DNA from: Agelaius tricolor
Lineage: Eukaryota; Chordata; Aves; Passeriformes; Icteridae
Assembly: GCA_023055355.1 (NCBI GenBank)
Contig: JALJCS010000024.1
Location: 7,331,501-7,395,500 of the forward strand
DNA length: 64,000 bases
Direction: 5' to 3'
Positions 59,401-64,000 of this stretch are shown one piece after another. Positions within the stretch are counted from its first letter, which is position 1. Each line of letters starts with the position of its first letter. A program made the translations under genes and the position numbers. The notes beneath the pieces are model-generated. The model was not told where the DNA came from. It was given only the letters and a program-made list of their open reading frames with translations, and searched no databases.

Positions 59401-62260
59401 ATGTTCTCCTTTCTTTTGTGCTGGAATACCTAGGAATGTAAAGTTAATTTTGTGGTATTTCTAGTATGTAAGCTGTCTTAGCTGAACCAGTCCAAGTTTT
59501 TAAGATAACTGAAAAGCATGTTGGTATAAAGATAACTTCATTTAATGAAATTACAAAACTAATGAAATACAATCAATTTAGAATAAAAAAAAATCTAAAG
59601 TGTTCTCTGAAAAACATGACTTGCTGAACATACACACTAATGGTGCTAGAGTATTTAAGCACACTTACAAATGGGATGATTTTTTTCCTCCATGTATCTT
59701 TTTTTCCCAATACCATTCTTCCCACAGAATAGGGTTACACTCATTGAAATCAAGGTAGTTTTACACCACTGGAATGGTGTATTCTACTAAACACCATTTT
59801 TAGAATAGTAGAAGGATAGATTGAAGCATAAAAATCCTTTGCTTGTTTTCTTTCAAAAATGTCAGACTGCATGAATTTGTTCTGAAAACAGCTTTTTCTC
59901 TATTACATACAAACTGTGATCCGACTTTAGAGTGGTGAGCAGGAACCCCTTGATCTTGGTGTCCCTATATCTAATCTGGATGGGCAGCGGGTTGTTCTAG
60001 ATGAAAAAGAGCCATCAAAGGGTAGAGGTAAGTTTGTAGAAAAGCTTTTGTTTGTGCTTCCAAATCAGTTTTACAAACCCTGACTATGGTTAGTTTTTCC
60101 TGTTGCTGTGAAGGTGAGGTAAATGTGATTAAATTTATATCTATCATATATAGCATATATTCTTTTAAACTAAAAAGCAGTGCAGTTTCTGAAGATTGAA
60201 GATTAATGTAATCTGTGATAGCAGGTAGTTTTACTGTTGCTGTAAGAAATTTTGCAGTAGTAATATTTGAATTTTTTGTTTGCACTGAGCCACAGATCCA
60301 CCCACAAACTTAGGAACATAGCACCCAGAAATAATAATGAGAATCAAGTGCCAAATATCTTCTGTGCATTTGGCAATTATTCAGTGAGGAACATTCTGTG
60401 TAAGGAAAGCAGATGCAGTTTGTACAGCAGCTGCATATGCTGCTATCATAATACCCTTCATAGGCATGAGAAAGTACCAGAGCCTACTTCTCCAGTTTTA
60501 AGTGATGATTTTTGAAAATAACACCAAAAAGGATAAAAACTCATGACCCTAGGCAACATAATTGGAAAAATAAAAATTTATCAGCTAAACAGTTGACAAT
60601 CTCTTGGCACAATTAACACTCTGGATTAATGTAAGCAGCCTTACGAGTAAAGGTTTGGTTTCATTAGGAGACCTTTTTAGAGATATTGAACACTTCTTTT
60701 CAAAAGCTAAATTAGATATGGTTAAATTAAATAGACTTAGAGCAGAGATCCTCTTCGAAGAACTGGGATTATAAATATGGAGGTATTTATTGAGGAGAAT
60801 CAGATTTGTCATTTTCCTAACCAACAGAACCAATTGTTATTTTGAAAAACAATTTCAATCTAAATACTTTCACACATAATTAATTTAAGGATTACAAGTA
60901 AAGCCTAAATCCAGTGTGCTTGCCAGCATCTGTAAAAGCCTAAATCATAGAGGATCATTCTGGCAGTGGTTCTGTGCCAGTGTACCAGTGAAAGGTGACA
61001 ATGATTCTTTTGCTAAATTTGCTGTAGGCAAATTTAATTTGATGGAGGCTTTGATTACTTAGAAGATGGCAAGGAGGATACAGCAGTTTCTACAAAATAT
61101 TTGATGTGTGAAACAGGATGGAAAAAATTCAACATGGCCTTTCAATGGTCTTTTCTGCTGATTTTATTTTTCTTTTTAAAATTATAGTGTTGAGAATTGC
61201 AAACTGAATGATCAGATTTTATCATTATTTGATCTAAATCAACTGAAAATTTAGTGTGTAAGTCAGACTTCAGCATATTTTAACTTTAGAAATAATGCCA
61301 GTGTGAGGAAAATCTGAAAATGGGAGGCAGATTCTGGTAGGTTTTTACTGAAAAGTATCAGGGTTATCAACTGTGCTCACTCTTTATTTTCTGAATACAT
61401 ATTGGAGCAATTTCAAAGCACAAATCTGTTTTGTCCATCATTGTCCCTTAAGTCTTGCTTCTTTAGGGAATTACAAATTGGTGGTTACAGAAGATATATT
61501 TATGTTCAATGTTTACAGAGAAACAAAGAGGCGTGTTAGTAAAACAGACTGCAACTGTATCTTCAAGAAGTCAAGGATCTACTGTAAGTCTTCTGCAACG
61601 ATTTTTCTCCATTAGATCATCTTCTGTTTCCTTCTAGAATTCTGTATCAAAGGCTGCATTCACACATGATTTTGAATCGGCCAAATTCTGTAACTAGATT
61701 GAATATAGCTGTTATCTGTCTGATAGTTTTCCACTGTCAACAGCATTTATTTGTGAAGAGCTTTGTCTTCATGATGAATCAGTTAACTCTTTCACTGTGT
61801 TGTGTTTGTTGTTTCGTGTCTCATTGGCTTATCTATGTTTGAAAATAATTGAGCTACTCTGTAGTTCAAAGGCCATTTCTGTCTTGTGAATTCTTCAGAG
61901 TAAACAATATTATATTTATTTCTACATTTTTTTGGGAACTGCTATGGCAAATGTTCTTTGCCATAATCAAGACTAACCTAAAGCATTTGTTGTGGTGTTA
62001 GAGAAATGTGTTTCCAAAATAACTTTCCTCATTCCTTTAGGCCATATTATGTATACAATGATAGAGCCTGAATATAAGTAGTACCTTAACTTTCCTTCTA
62101 ATGCAGGGAGAGGGAAGAACTCTAGGAAAGTCTAATTCTATCAAAATGAAAGGCGAAAATGGAAAAAATGCTAGGGAAGTCCGGCTGTCAAAGAGAGAAG
62201 ACTCTATTGCAAAGATTGGGAAAAAAAAAAGTCACAAAATAAATTTGGATGAAGCAGAGG
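14318..62260 (+). CDS. RGS12: RGS12 gene, central and 3' part (14 coding exons, spliced)
   Basis: This entry spans the gene; the exons are listed separately. RGS12 is a scaffold and GTPase-activating protein for Gi/o alpha subunits. It also binds Ras and Raf family members through tandem Ras-binding domains and GDP-bound Gi alpha through a GoLoco motif. The 14 exons join into 559 uninterrupted codons with matching phases and GT-AG borders. Counting from the first codon in the window, residues 1-84 are linker, 85-206 the RGS domain, about 207-337 a Ser/Lys/Arg-rich linker, about 338-408 RBD1, about 410-480 RBD2, and 481-559 a basic linker ending in DEAE, where GoLoco starts in RGS12. The closest paralogue, RGS14, has the same RGS-RBD-RBD-GoLoco order, but the linker sequences fit RGS12. 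The upstream PDZ/PTB exon and the downstream GoLoco exon lie outside the window. Identification is from remembered family sequence, not a search. Confidence 0.95.
16132..16148. promoter_or_regulatory. Perfect inverted repeat of AGGTCA half-sites (IR5)
   Basis: AGGTCACAGTGTGACCT is a perfect palindrome with 7-bp arms and a 3-bp centre. Read as nuclear receptor half-sites it is AGGTCA and TGACCT five bases apart. A classical estrogen response element has a 3-base spacer, so this is not one. Function is unknown. Confidence 0.35.
20615..20999 (+). mobile_element. Solo LTR of an endogenous retrovirus (ERVK-like) with 6-bp target duplication
   Basis: The LTR proper is 20621-20993 (373 bp). It is flanked on both sides by AGTGCT (20615-20620 and 20994-20999), a 6-bp target duplication as expected for class II (ERVK-type) insertions. 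It ends in CA and starts TATCAC where TGTCAC is expected, one mutation away. Inside are a TATA-rich stretch (about 20870-20910), then GATAAATTAGCC in the place of the AATAAA poly(A) signal, and a conserved segment before the 3' end. The overall sequence resembles a common passerine LTR family (from memory). No gag, pol or env sequence is adjacent, so it is a recombined single LTR. Orientation follows from the TATA-then-poly(A) order. Confidence 0.85.
21735..22512 (+). mobile_element. Ancient LINE (CR1/L3-type) 3' fragment
   Basis: The segment starts GGGCAACAAAATGGCAGATG and continues through GATAAATGTAAAGTAA-like text, a GAAAGGGATAGATGAT-like stretch near 21950, GTCCTGGAGGGA near 22273, and GTGTGGCCACTACTGGAAAC near 22450. 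It ends at the GCTGGGTTTGATGAGCCCAT motif. This order matches the 3' coding end and tail of old amniote LINE copies that I know from reptile and bird genomes. It is strongly decayed, with many indels, and no frame is open across it. The family name is uncertain. A RepeatMasker run would settle it. Confidence 0.6.
22722..22742. repeat. (GCT)7 trinucleotide run
   Basis: Seven perfect GCT units lie in a GC-richer patch just after the old LINE. On the minus strand it reads as a short glutamine run inside a chance frame. Confidence 0.85.
25362..25376 (+). promoter_or_regulatory. CTCF-like motif
   Basis: ACAGCAGAGGGCACT agrees with the CTCF core (CCAGCAGAGGGCGCT-type) except for the first base and one late position. 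It is on the same strand as the weaker match at 2453-2465 and lies about 3.3 kb upstream of the alternative first exon. Motif evidence only. Confidence 0.4.
26340..26352 (-). promoter_or_regulatory. Perfect DR1 nuclear receptor element
   Basis: TGACCTTTGACCT is the exact reverse complement of AGGTCA-A-AGGTCA, the consensus direct repeat with one-base spacing bound by HNF4, COUP-TF and RXR heterodimers. It is followed by CTCTGAGTTGCC. Nearby are several TAAT-type homeodomain cores (CATTAATAG at about 26304, CTAATTGCTA at about 26515). It sits about 2.3 kb upstream of the alternative first exon, which makes an enhancer role possible (inference). Confidence 0.5.
28442..28449 (+). promoter_or_regulatory. 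RGS12: TATA box of putative internal RGS12 promoter
   Basis: TATATAAA is a consensus TATA box 236 bp upstream of the ATG of the alternative first exon. Transcription would then start near 28470-28475, giving a 5' leader of about 210 nt with several short upstream ATGs. No CpG island is present, so this would be a focused, regulated promoter rather than a housekeeping one. AT-rich DNA makes chance TATA boxes common, so support rests on the exon that follows. Confidence 0.45.
28528..28542. promoter_or_regulatory. RFX X-box-like palindrome with embedded CCAAT box
   Basis: GTTGCTATTGGTAAC consists of two inverted half-sites, GTTGCT and GGTAAC, with a 3-base spacer, resembling the RFX-bound X-box. 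It contains ATTGG, a CCAAT box on the other strand; a second ATTGG lies just upstream at 28520. It is about 60 bp downstream of the predicted start site. Motif evidence only. Confidence 0.35.
28685..28741 (+). CDS. RGS12: Alternative first coding exon of short RGS12 isoform (19 codons)
   Basis: ATG at 28685 (A at -3) opens [19 protein letters not shown] and ends at CGG|gtaagt, a strong donor, in phase 0. The next exon at 34589 also starts in phase 0, so the product continues SATVSDGE and into the RGS domain. Mammalian RGS12 is known to make a short form lacking PDZ and PTB. As I recall, the human long and short forms are about 1447 and 799 residues, a difference that fits a start of about 20 unique residues at this point. 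The exon is too short to stand out as an open frame. Its leader has a TATA box and an X-box-like palindrome. I could not check the peptide against a database. Confidence 0.75.
34589..34610 (+). CDS. RGS12: RGS12 22-nt coding exon
   Basis: A pyrimidine-rich tract ending TTTTTTATTGCAG precedes TCA GCA ACT GTT TCT GAT GGA G, followed by the donor gtaagc. It encodes SATVSDG plus the first base of a Glu codon completed at 42885. Only 22 nt long, it is flanked by introns of 20 kb and 8 kb. Both the long form (from 14437) and the short form (from 28741) enter here in phase 0, so it is the common junction of the two isoforms. Confidence 0.92.
36410..36473. repeat. Short tandem repeat, about 19-bp unit, 3 copies
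   Basis: TTGAATAATATCAAATCCA occurs at 36410-36428, again within 36429-36454 with a 7-base TTGAATA extension in front, and a third time at 36455-36473 with one change (TCGAATCCA). Confidence 0.85.
36798..37104 (-). mobile_element. CR1 LINE 3' end, antisense, about 300 bp
   Basis: It starts TCACAGAATCACAGAATGATTTGGGTTGGAAGG-like (36798 onwards) and continues through TCCAGGGCTGGGACATCTAC, TTTCTAATATCTAATCTAAA and AAGTCCCTCTCCAGCTCTCT to the AGGTACTGGAAGG and TCTCCAGGACCTTCTCTTCT motifs. This is the reverse complement of the avian CR1 3' end, including the octamer tail at its left edge. It is the best-preserved CR1 copy in the window. Confidence 0.95.
37361..37389. repeat. Short inverted repeat (hairpin)
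   Basis: ACATCCCAGC and GCTGGGATGT are perfect 10-bp arms separated by 9 bases. CTTG/CAAG extends the pairing with one bulge. Too short for a microRNA precursor on its own. Confidence 0.6.
42885..43054 (+). CDS. RGS12: RGS12 exon: linker and start of RGS domain
   Basis: The acceptor is TTGGCAG and the donor is TCG|gtgagt; entry phase is 1, exit phase 0. The exon completes the split Glu codon and encodes 56 further residues. These include [23 protein letters not shown] linker and then [20 protein letters not shown], the first helix of the RGS domain. It is GC- and CpG-rich around 42960-43010, unlike the flanking intron, as expected for a conserved coding block rather than a promoter. Confidence 0.97.
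43055..46119 (+). other. RGS12: 3.1-kb RGS12 intron
   Basis: Non-coding, with a GC-richer patch at about 44560-44990 that I cannot assign. A 24-nt exon-like segment (45927-45950) is discussed in the findings. Confidence 0.85.
46120..46212 (+). CDS. RGS12: RGS12 exon: RGS domain helices (31 codons)
   Basis: The acceptor is TTTTTTCCCCTAG and the donor is GAG|gtaagt, phase 0-0. It encodes [20 protein letters not shown] and [11 protein letters not shown]. The [12 protein letters not shown] block is the hallmark of the RGS fold. The Glu-Asn pair in it corresponds to residues that contact the G alpha switch regions in RGS proteins, so GTPase-activating function should be intact. Confidence 0.98.
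46213..47328 (+). other. RGS12: 1.1-kb RGS12 intron
   Basis: Short AT-rich intron. I see nothing in it beyond splice signals. Confidence 0.85.
47329..47472 (+). CDS. RGS12: RGS12 exon: RGS domain middle (48 codons)
   Basis: The acceptor is TTCTTTTCTGTAG and the donor is CAG|gtaacc, phase 0-0. It encodes [20 protein letters not shown], then [20 protein letters not shown] and MFKEQQLQ. The VNIDSQ segment is the loop that faces G alpha in RGS structures. Confidence 0.98.
47473..50952 (+). other. RGS12: 3.5-kb RGS12 intron
   Basis: Non-coding. A 60-bp CR1 3' tail (50351-50411) is the only identifiable element. The region 48040-49200 is GC-richer and has several chance frames on both strands without splice context. 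Confidence 0.85.
50351..50411 (+). mobile_element. CR1 LINE 3' tail, sense
   Basis: GATGATCTTAGAGGTCTTTT followed by CCAGCCTAAATGATTCTATG and ACTCTGTGAA is the extreme 3' end of avian CR1 with its ATTCTATG-type tail. Only about 60 bp is recognisable. Its orientation is opposite to the two other CR1 copies. Confidence 0.85.
50953..51132 (+). CDS. RGS12: RGS12 exon: end of RGS domain and serine-rich linker (60 codons)
   Basis: The acceptor is GTTGAATTTCAG and the donor is AAG|gtgact, phase 0-0. It encodes [20 protein letters not shown] and ECI, the last RGS helices, then the linker with [20 protein letters not shown] and STPKK. The C-terminal half is Ser/Thr/Pro-rich and probably disordered and phosphorylated (inference). 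Confidence 0.97.
51133..52370 (+). other. RGS12: 1.2-kb RGS12 intron
   Basis: AT-rich intron with no identifiable element. Confidence 0.8.
52371..52524 (+). CDS. RGS12: RGS12 exon: basic linker (51 codons)
   Basis: The acceptor is TTTTGGTGATAG and the donor is AACG|gtgagt; entry phase 0, exit phase 1. It encodes [20 protein letters not shown], then [20 protein letters not shown] and [11 protein letters not shown]. The acidic patch followed by a strongly basic stretch (KKKRG, KSQKRR) is the RGS12 inter-domain linker. The basic part could act in nuclear localisation or membrane contact (inference). Confidence 0.93.
52525..53780 (+). other. RGS12: 1.3-kb RGS12 intron
   Basis: AT-rich intron with no identifiable element. 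Confidence 0.8.
53781..53857 (+). CDS. RGS12: RGS12 exon: serine-rich linker (25 codons plus split codon)
   Basis: The acceptor is TTTGCACAAACAG and the donor is TTG|gtaatg; entry phase 1, exit phase 0. It completes an Asp codon and encodes [20 protein letters not shown] and ASLDL. RRESQGS fits a basophilic kinase or 14-3-3-type motif, a feature I also recall from mammalian RGS12 (RRESQGS). Confidence 0.93.
53858..55574 (+). other. RGS12: 1.7-kb RGS12 intron
   Basis: AT-rich intron with no identifiable element. Confidence 0.8.
55575..55775 (+). CDS. RGS12: RGS12 exon: first Ras-binding domain (67 codons)
   Basis: The acceptor is TTTTTCCTTTCAAG and the donor is AAG|gtactg, phase 0-0. After a short linker ([18 protein letters not shown]) it encodes [20 protein letters not shown], then [20 protein letters not shown] and LFLVGGDK, a ubiquitin-like Raf-type RBD. 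The RBD of RGS12 binds activated Ras (H-Ras) and helps scaffold Raf-MEK-ERK signalling. The frame reads on past the donor to 56012, but that tail is intron. Confidence 0.97.
55776..56583 (+). other. RGS12: 0.8-kb RGS12 intron
   Basis: AT-rich intron with no identifiable element. Confidence 0.8.
56584..56657 (+). CDS. RGS12: RGS12 exon: end of first RBD (24 codons plus split codon)
   Basis: The acceptor is GTGTTCTGCAG and the donor is TTTAG|gtaaga; entry phase 0, exit phase 2. It encodes [20 protein letters not shown] and RTLF. The join to the next exon completes an Arg codon. Confidence 0.97.
56658..58860 (+). other. RGS12: 2.2-kb RGS12 intron
   Basis: AT-rich intron with short ATG/ATA microsatellite-like patches (57925-57960, 58645-58700) and an A-run near 58070. 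Nothing else. Confidence 0.8.
58861..58987 (+). CDS. RGS12: RGS12 exon: second Ras-binding domain (42 codons)
   Basis: The acceptor is TTGCTGTGTTTCAG and the donor is CTA|gtaagt; entry phase 2, exit phase 0. It encodes [20 protein letters not shown], then [20 protein letters not shown] and RL. The [19 protein letters not shown] block is the core of RBD2. Confidence 0.97.
58988..59930 (+). other. RGS12: 0.9-kb RGS12 intron
   Basis: AT-rich intron with no identifiable element. Confidence 0.8.
59931..60027 (+). CDS. RGS12: RGS12 exon: end of second RBD (32 codons plus split codon)
   Basis: The acceptor is GATCCGACTTTAG (a weak pyrimidine tract) and the donor is GAG|gtaagt; entry phase 0, exit phase 1. 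It encodes [20 protein letters not shown] and [12 protein letters not shown]. Confidence 0.96.
60028..61518 (+). other. RGS12: 1.5-kb RGS12 intron
   Basis: AT-rich intron with no identifiable element. Confidence 0.8.
61519..61583 (+). CDS. RGS12: RGS12 exon: linker after RBD2 (21 codons plus split codon)
   Basis: The acceptor is TTCAATGTTTACAG and the donor is ACT|gtaagt; entry phase 1, exit phase 0. It completes a Glu codon and encodes [21 protein letters not shown]. It matches the position and character of the RGS12 linker (KQ...G..VKQ.TAV.SSSR) with moderate divergence, as expected for a disordered segment. Confidence 0.9.
61584..62106 (+). other. RGS12: 0.5-kb RGS12 intron
   Basis: AT-rich intron with no identifiable element. 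Confidence 0.8.
62107..62260 (+). CDS. RGS12: RGS12 exon: basic linker up to GoLoco boundary (51 codons plus split codon)
   Basis: The acceptor is TTTCCTTCTAATGCAG and the donor is GAGG|gtatgt; entry phase 0, exit phase 1. It encodes [20 protein letters not shown], then [20 protein letters not shown] and [11 protein letters not shown]. In RGS12 the following residues (FFELI...) form the GoLoco motif, so its exon should lie beyond the window. A run of ten A (62221-62230) sits inside the KKK codons; gain or loss of one base there brings a stop within about ten codons. Confidence 0.95.
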
Positions 62261-64000
62261 GTATGTGAACTTTATAGCTTACATATTAACATAAGTAGTC
62301 TTAGAAAAATTTTGTGTCTGTGTAGGTGCCACGTGTTTAATACTGTGTTGTGAAAATCATAGTCATGACCATTATATTTTTGTTTGGTGTGTTTGAGTTG
62401 TCAAGTTTTCATAAGTTGAAATTTTAAGAATACCTAAACACTGATGTAGGTGTCCAGTGGGATTTTCAAAAGTGAGGGGTACCTAATTCCTGTAGAATAA
62501 AAGGGGATTAGTTACTCCACTGCAGTTGAACATCCCATTTGATACTCTCTGTAAGCTGTGTAGAAGCTTGGCTTTCTGTTCACCTCTATATAAGTGTTTG
62601 ACAGGCACTGCACAGTAGTGTAGACCCAAATGTACTCAGGTAAGAATCTTTGTAAGTTTTCTGCTGAACTCTGTAACAGCCAGGGCAGGGCAGTCAGACT
62701 GTGGAGGAGATGTGATGGGCAACAGAAAAATTTGCATTCAGCAAAAGTTGTTTAGAAGTAGAAATAAGCAAAGAGGTTATTGGTAATCTTGCATTTCCTG
62801 AGTCCTATTTTTACCTTTTTTACACCTTAATAGTTCTGGTGATATCATTGGAAAAAAATCTCATGAGAGAATTTGTTTTGCTTTCTTATAGAAAGATGTC
62901 CATGGGCAAAAGAGAAATAAAAATTATGTAGCACTAGAAATTTTGGCATAACACCCTGTGCCCTAGGATGTGAACTGAAATGATGACCTGTCTGTCAGCC
63001 CTACACGCTCCTCCCTATTTTCCCATGTAGAAAAACAAACCTCAAAGGACATTTTTGACCAACAGACTAAAATTTACTGCTGAAGTTACTCCATATGCAT
63101 ATCCAAAACCTGGTTATGCACATTTATACAGCAAATGAATGTTTACCTTTGAATGTTCATCTGTGAATAAATGTCCACTGACTAGAACTGAAAAAAATGC
63201 TATGGTTAAAACTTCTACTGCAAAATGTTTTTTTCACATAAGTGTTATTACAAAATATTAGTGCATTTTAAATTATTTTCTGTTGCTTACTCTTTTGTTA
63301 ACTTGTTTTCCACATTTTAATACTTTCATTTTTTTTCCTAGGACTGAGTAAAACATTAACATAATTTGAAAACTTCAGAATTCGAGGCTTTCACATTTTA
63401 TTTTGAGTTTTGTGATATTTGTCAAAGTTTGGAAAATGCATACCAAATGTTGTAGACTGTTTTTTAATGCAAAAACAAACAACTGTTCTATGAACTTTGA
63501 AATTTCAGAAACATTTTTGTATGACACATCTTAGAAATGTTGCATGTTTTAATATGCCTACCGCCATTTTGCAAAACTTTGGCAATAAGAAGCATTTTGA
63601 AGCTTCCATCTTGGCTACATTCAGATTTTACAGCATTTGAAAAAGCATGTTAAAAAGTCATTTTTATGAATACATTGCAAAGCCTGCCAAGTATGAGTAG
63701 AGGATTTAGGAATAAGGTCATACAAGTGCAAGTGTACGACTCCATATTATGCTAAGTTAAAACTGATACTAATGTTCTGTTGCTTTATTCCTTAATGGCT
63801 TTTGCTTCAAACAGTATTTATAAGCTGGGTTGGAACTGTTGATTTTATTTAATCTGTTGGAGATGGCCTTTTTAAGCATCTTTTAATATTCTGTAGTTAA
63901 AGTGCTTTCTTCTTGAAAAATTAGGACATGCAGAGACCCTATATTAAGAATTACATATTTTTATATGTCTATGTTTTGTACCAAAGAGTTTGTTTATTGT
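62261..64000 (+). other. RGS12: RGS12 intron (start), GoLoco exon not reached
   Basis: I looked for an exon starting AG-TTC-TTT-GAA-like after an acceptor, to continue DEAE-EFFELI, and found none before 64000. The GoLoco and C-terminal exons therefore lie downstream. The only exon-like start here is at 63342, listed separately as a possible alternative end. Confidence 0.75.
63342..63364 (+). CDS. RGS12: Possible alternative last exon of RGS12 (7 codons, then stop)
   Basis: A strong acceptor (TTTTTTTTCCTAG, 63329-63341) precedes GA CTG AGT AAA ACA TTA ACA TAA. Joined to the phase-1 donor at 62260 it gives ...DEAE-GLSKTLT-stop, ending the protein just before GoLoco. No donor-like exit follows closely. 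The remaining 640 bp to the window end could be a 3' untranslated region, but I see no AATAAA in it, so the transcript end would lie beyond 64000. Mammalian RGS12 C-terminal variants that I recall end differently, so this is an inference from splice-site strength and phase only. Confidence 0.35.

Overview
The window is AT-rich, CpG-poor vertebrate DNA. It carries short avian-type CR1 LINE fragments and a solo LTR that I recognise from memory as a songbird-type endogenous retrovirus family, so the source is most likely a bird and probably a passerine. It is not a prokaryotic or gene-dense sequence. It lies inside one large gene on the + strand, the orthologue of RGS12 (regulator of G-protein signalling 12). 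Almost every other open reading frame in the window is chance.

Layout. Bases 1-14317 are intron, holding a 467-bp palindromic-ended DNA element (780-1246) and a large GC-rich minisatellite (6991-7640). The first coding exon is 14318-14437. A 20-kb intron follows, with an old LINE fragment (21735-22512), a solo LTR with a 6-bp target duplication (20621-20993), and what looks like an internal promoter plus alternative first exon (28685-28741). The next exon (34589-34610) is only 22 nt. Twelve further exons run from 42885 to 62260. All have GT-AG borders and compatible phases, and together the 14 exons give one open frame of 559 codons.

Protein. The exons encode the linker before the RGS domain, the whole RGS domain (exons 42885-51132), a basic/serine-rich linker, and the tandem Ras-binding domains (exons 55575-60027). 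The frame then continues into a linker that stops exactly where the GoLoco motif should begin. The PDZ and PTB parts of long RGS12 lie upstream of the window, and the GoLoco and C-terminal exons lie downstream.

Main points of interest: (1) a 19-codon alternative first exon, in phase with the 22-nt exon, behind a TATA box and an RFX/CCAAT-like palindrome, which would give the short RGS12 form that starts just before the RGS domain; (2) a possible alternative last exon at 63342 that would end the protein before GoLoco; (3) a 21-copy minisatellite carrying an E-box in nearly every unit; (4) an unidentified element with 82-bp inverted repeats; (5) a perfect DR1 nuclear-receptor site in a possible enhancer about 2.3 kb upstream of the alternative first exon. 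I found no operon, CRISPR array, tRNA or rRNA, and no second gene.
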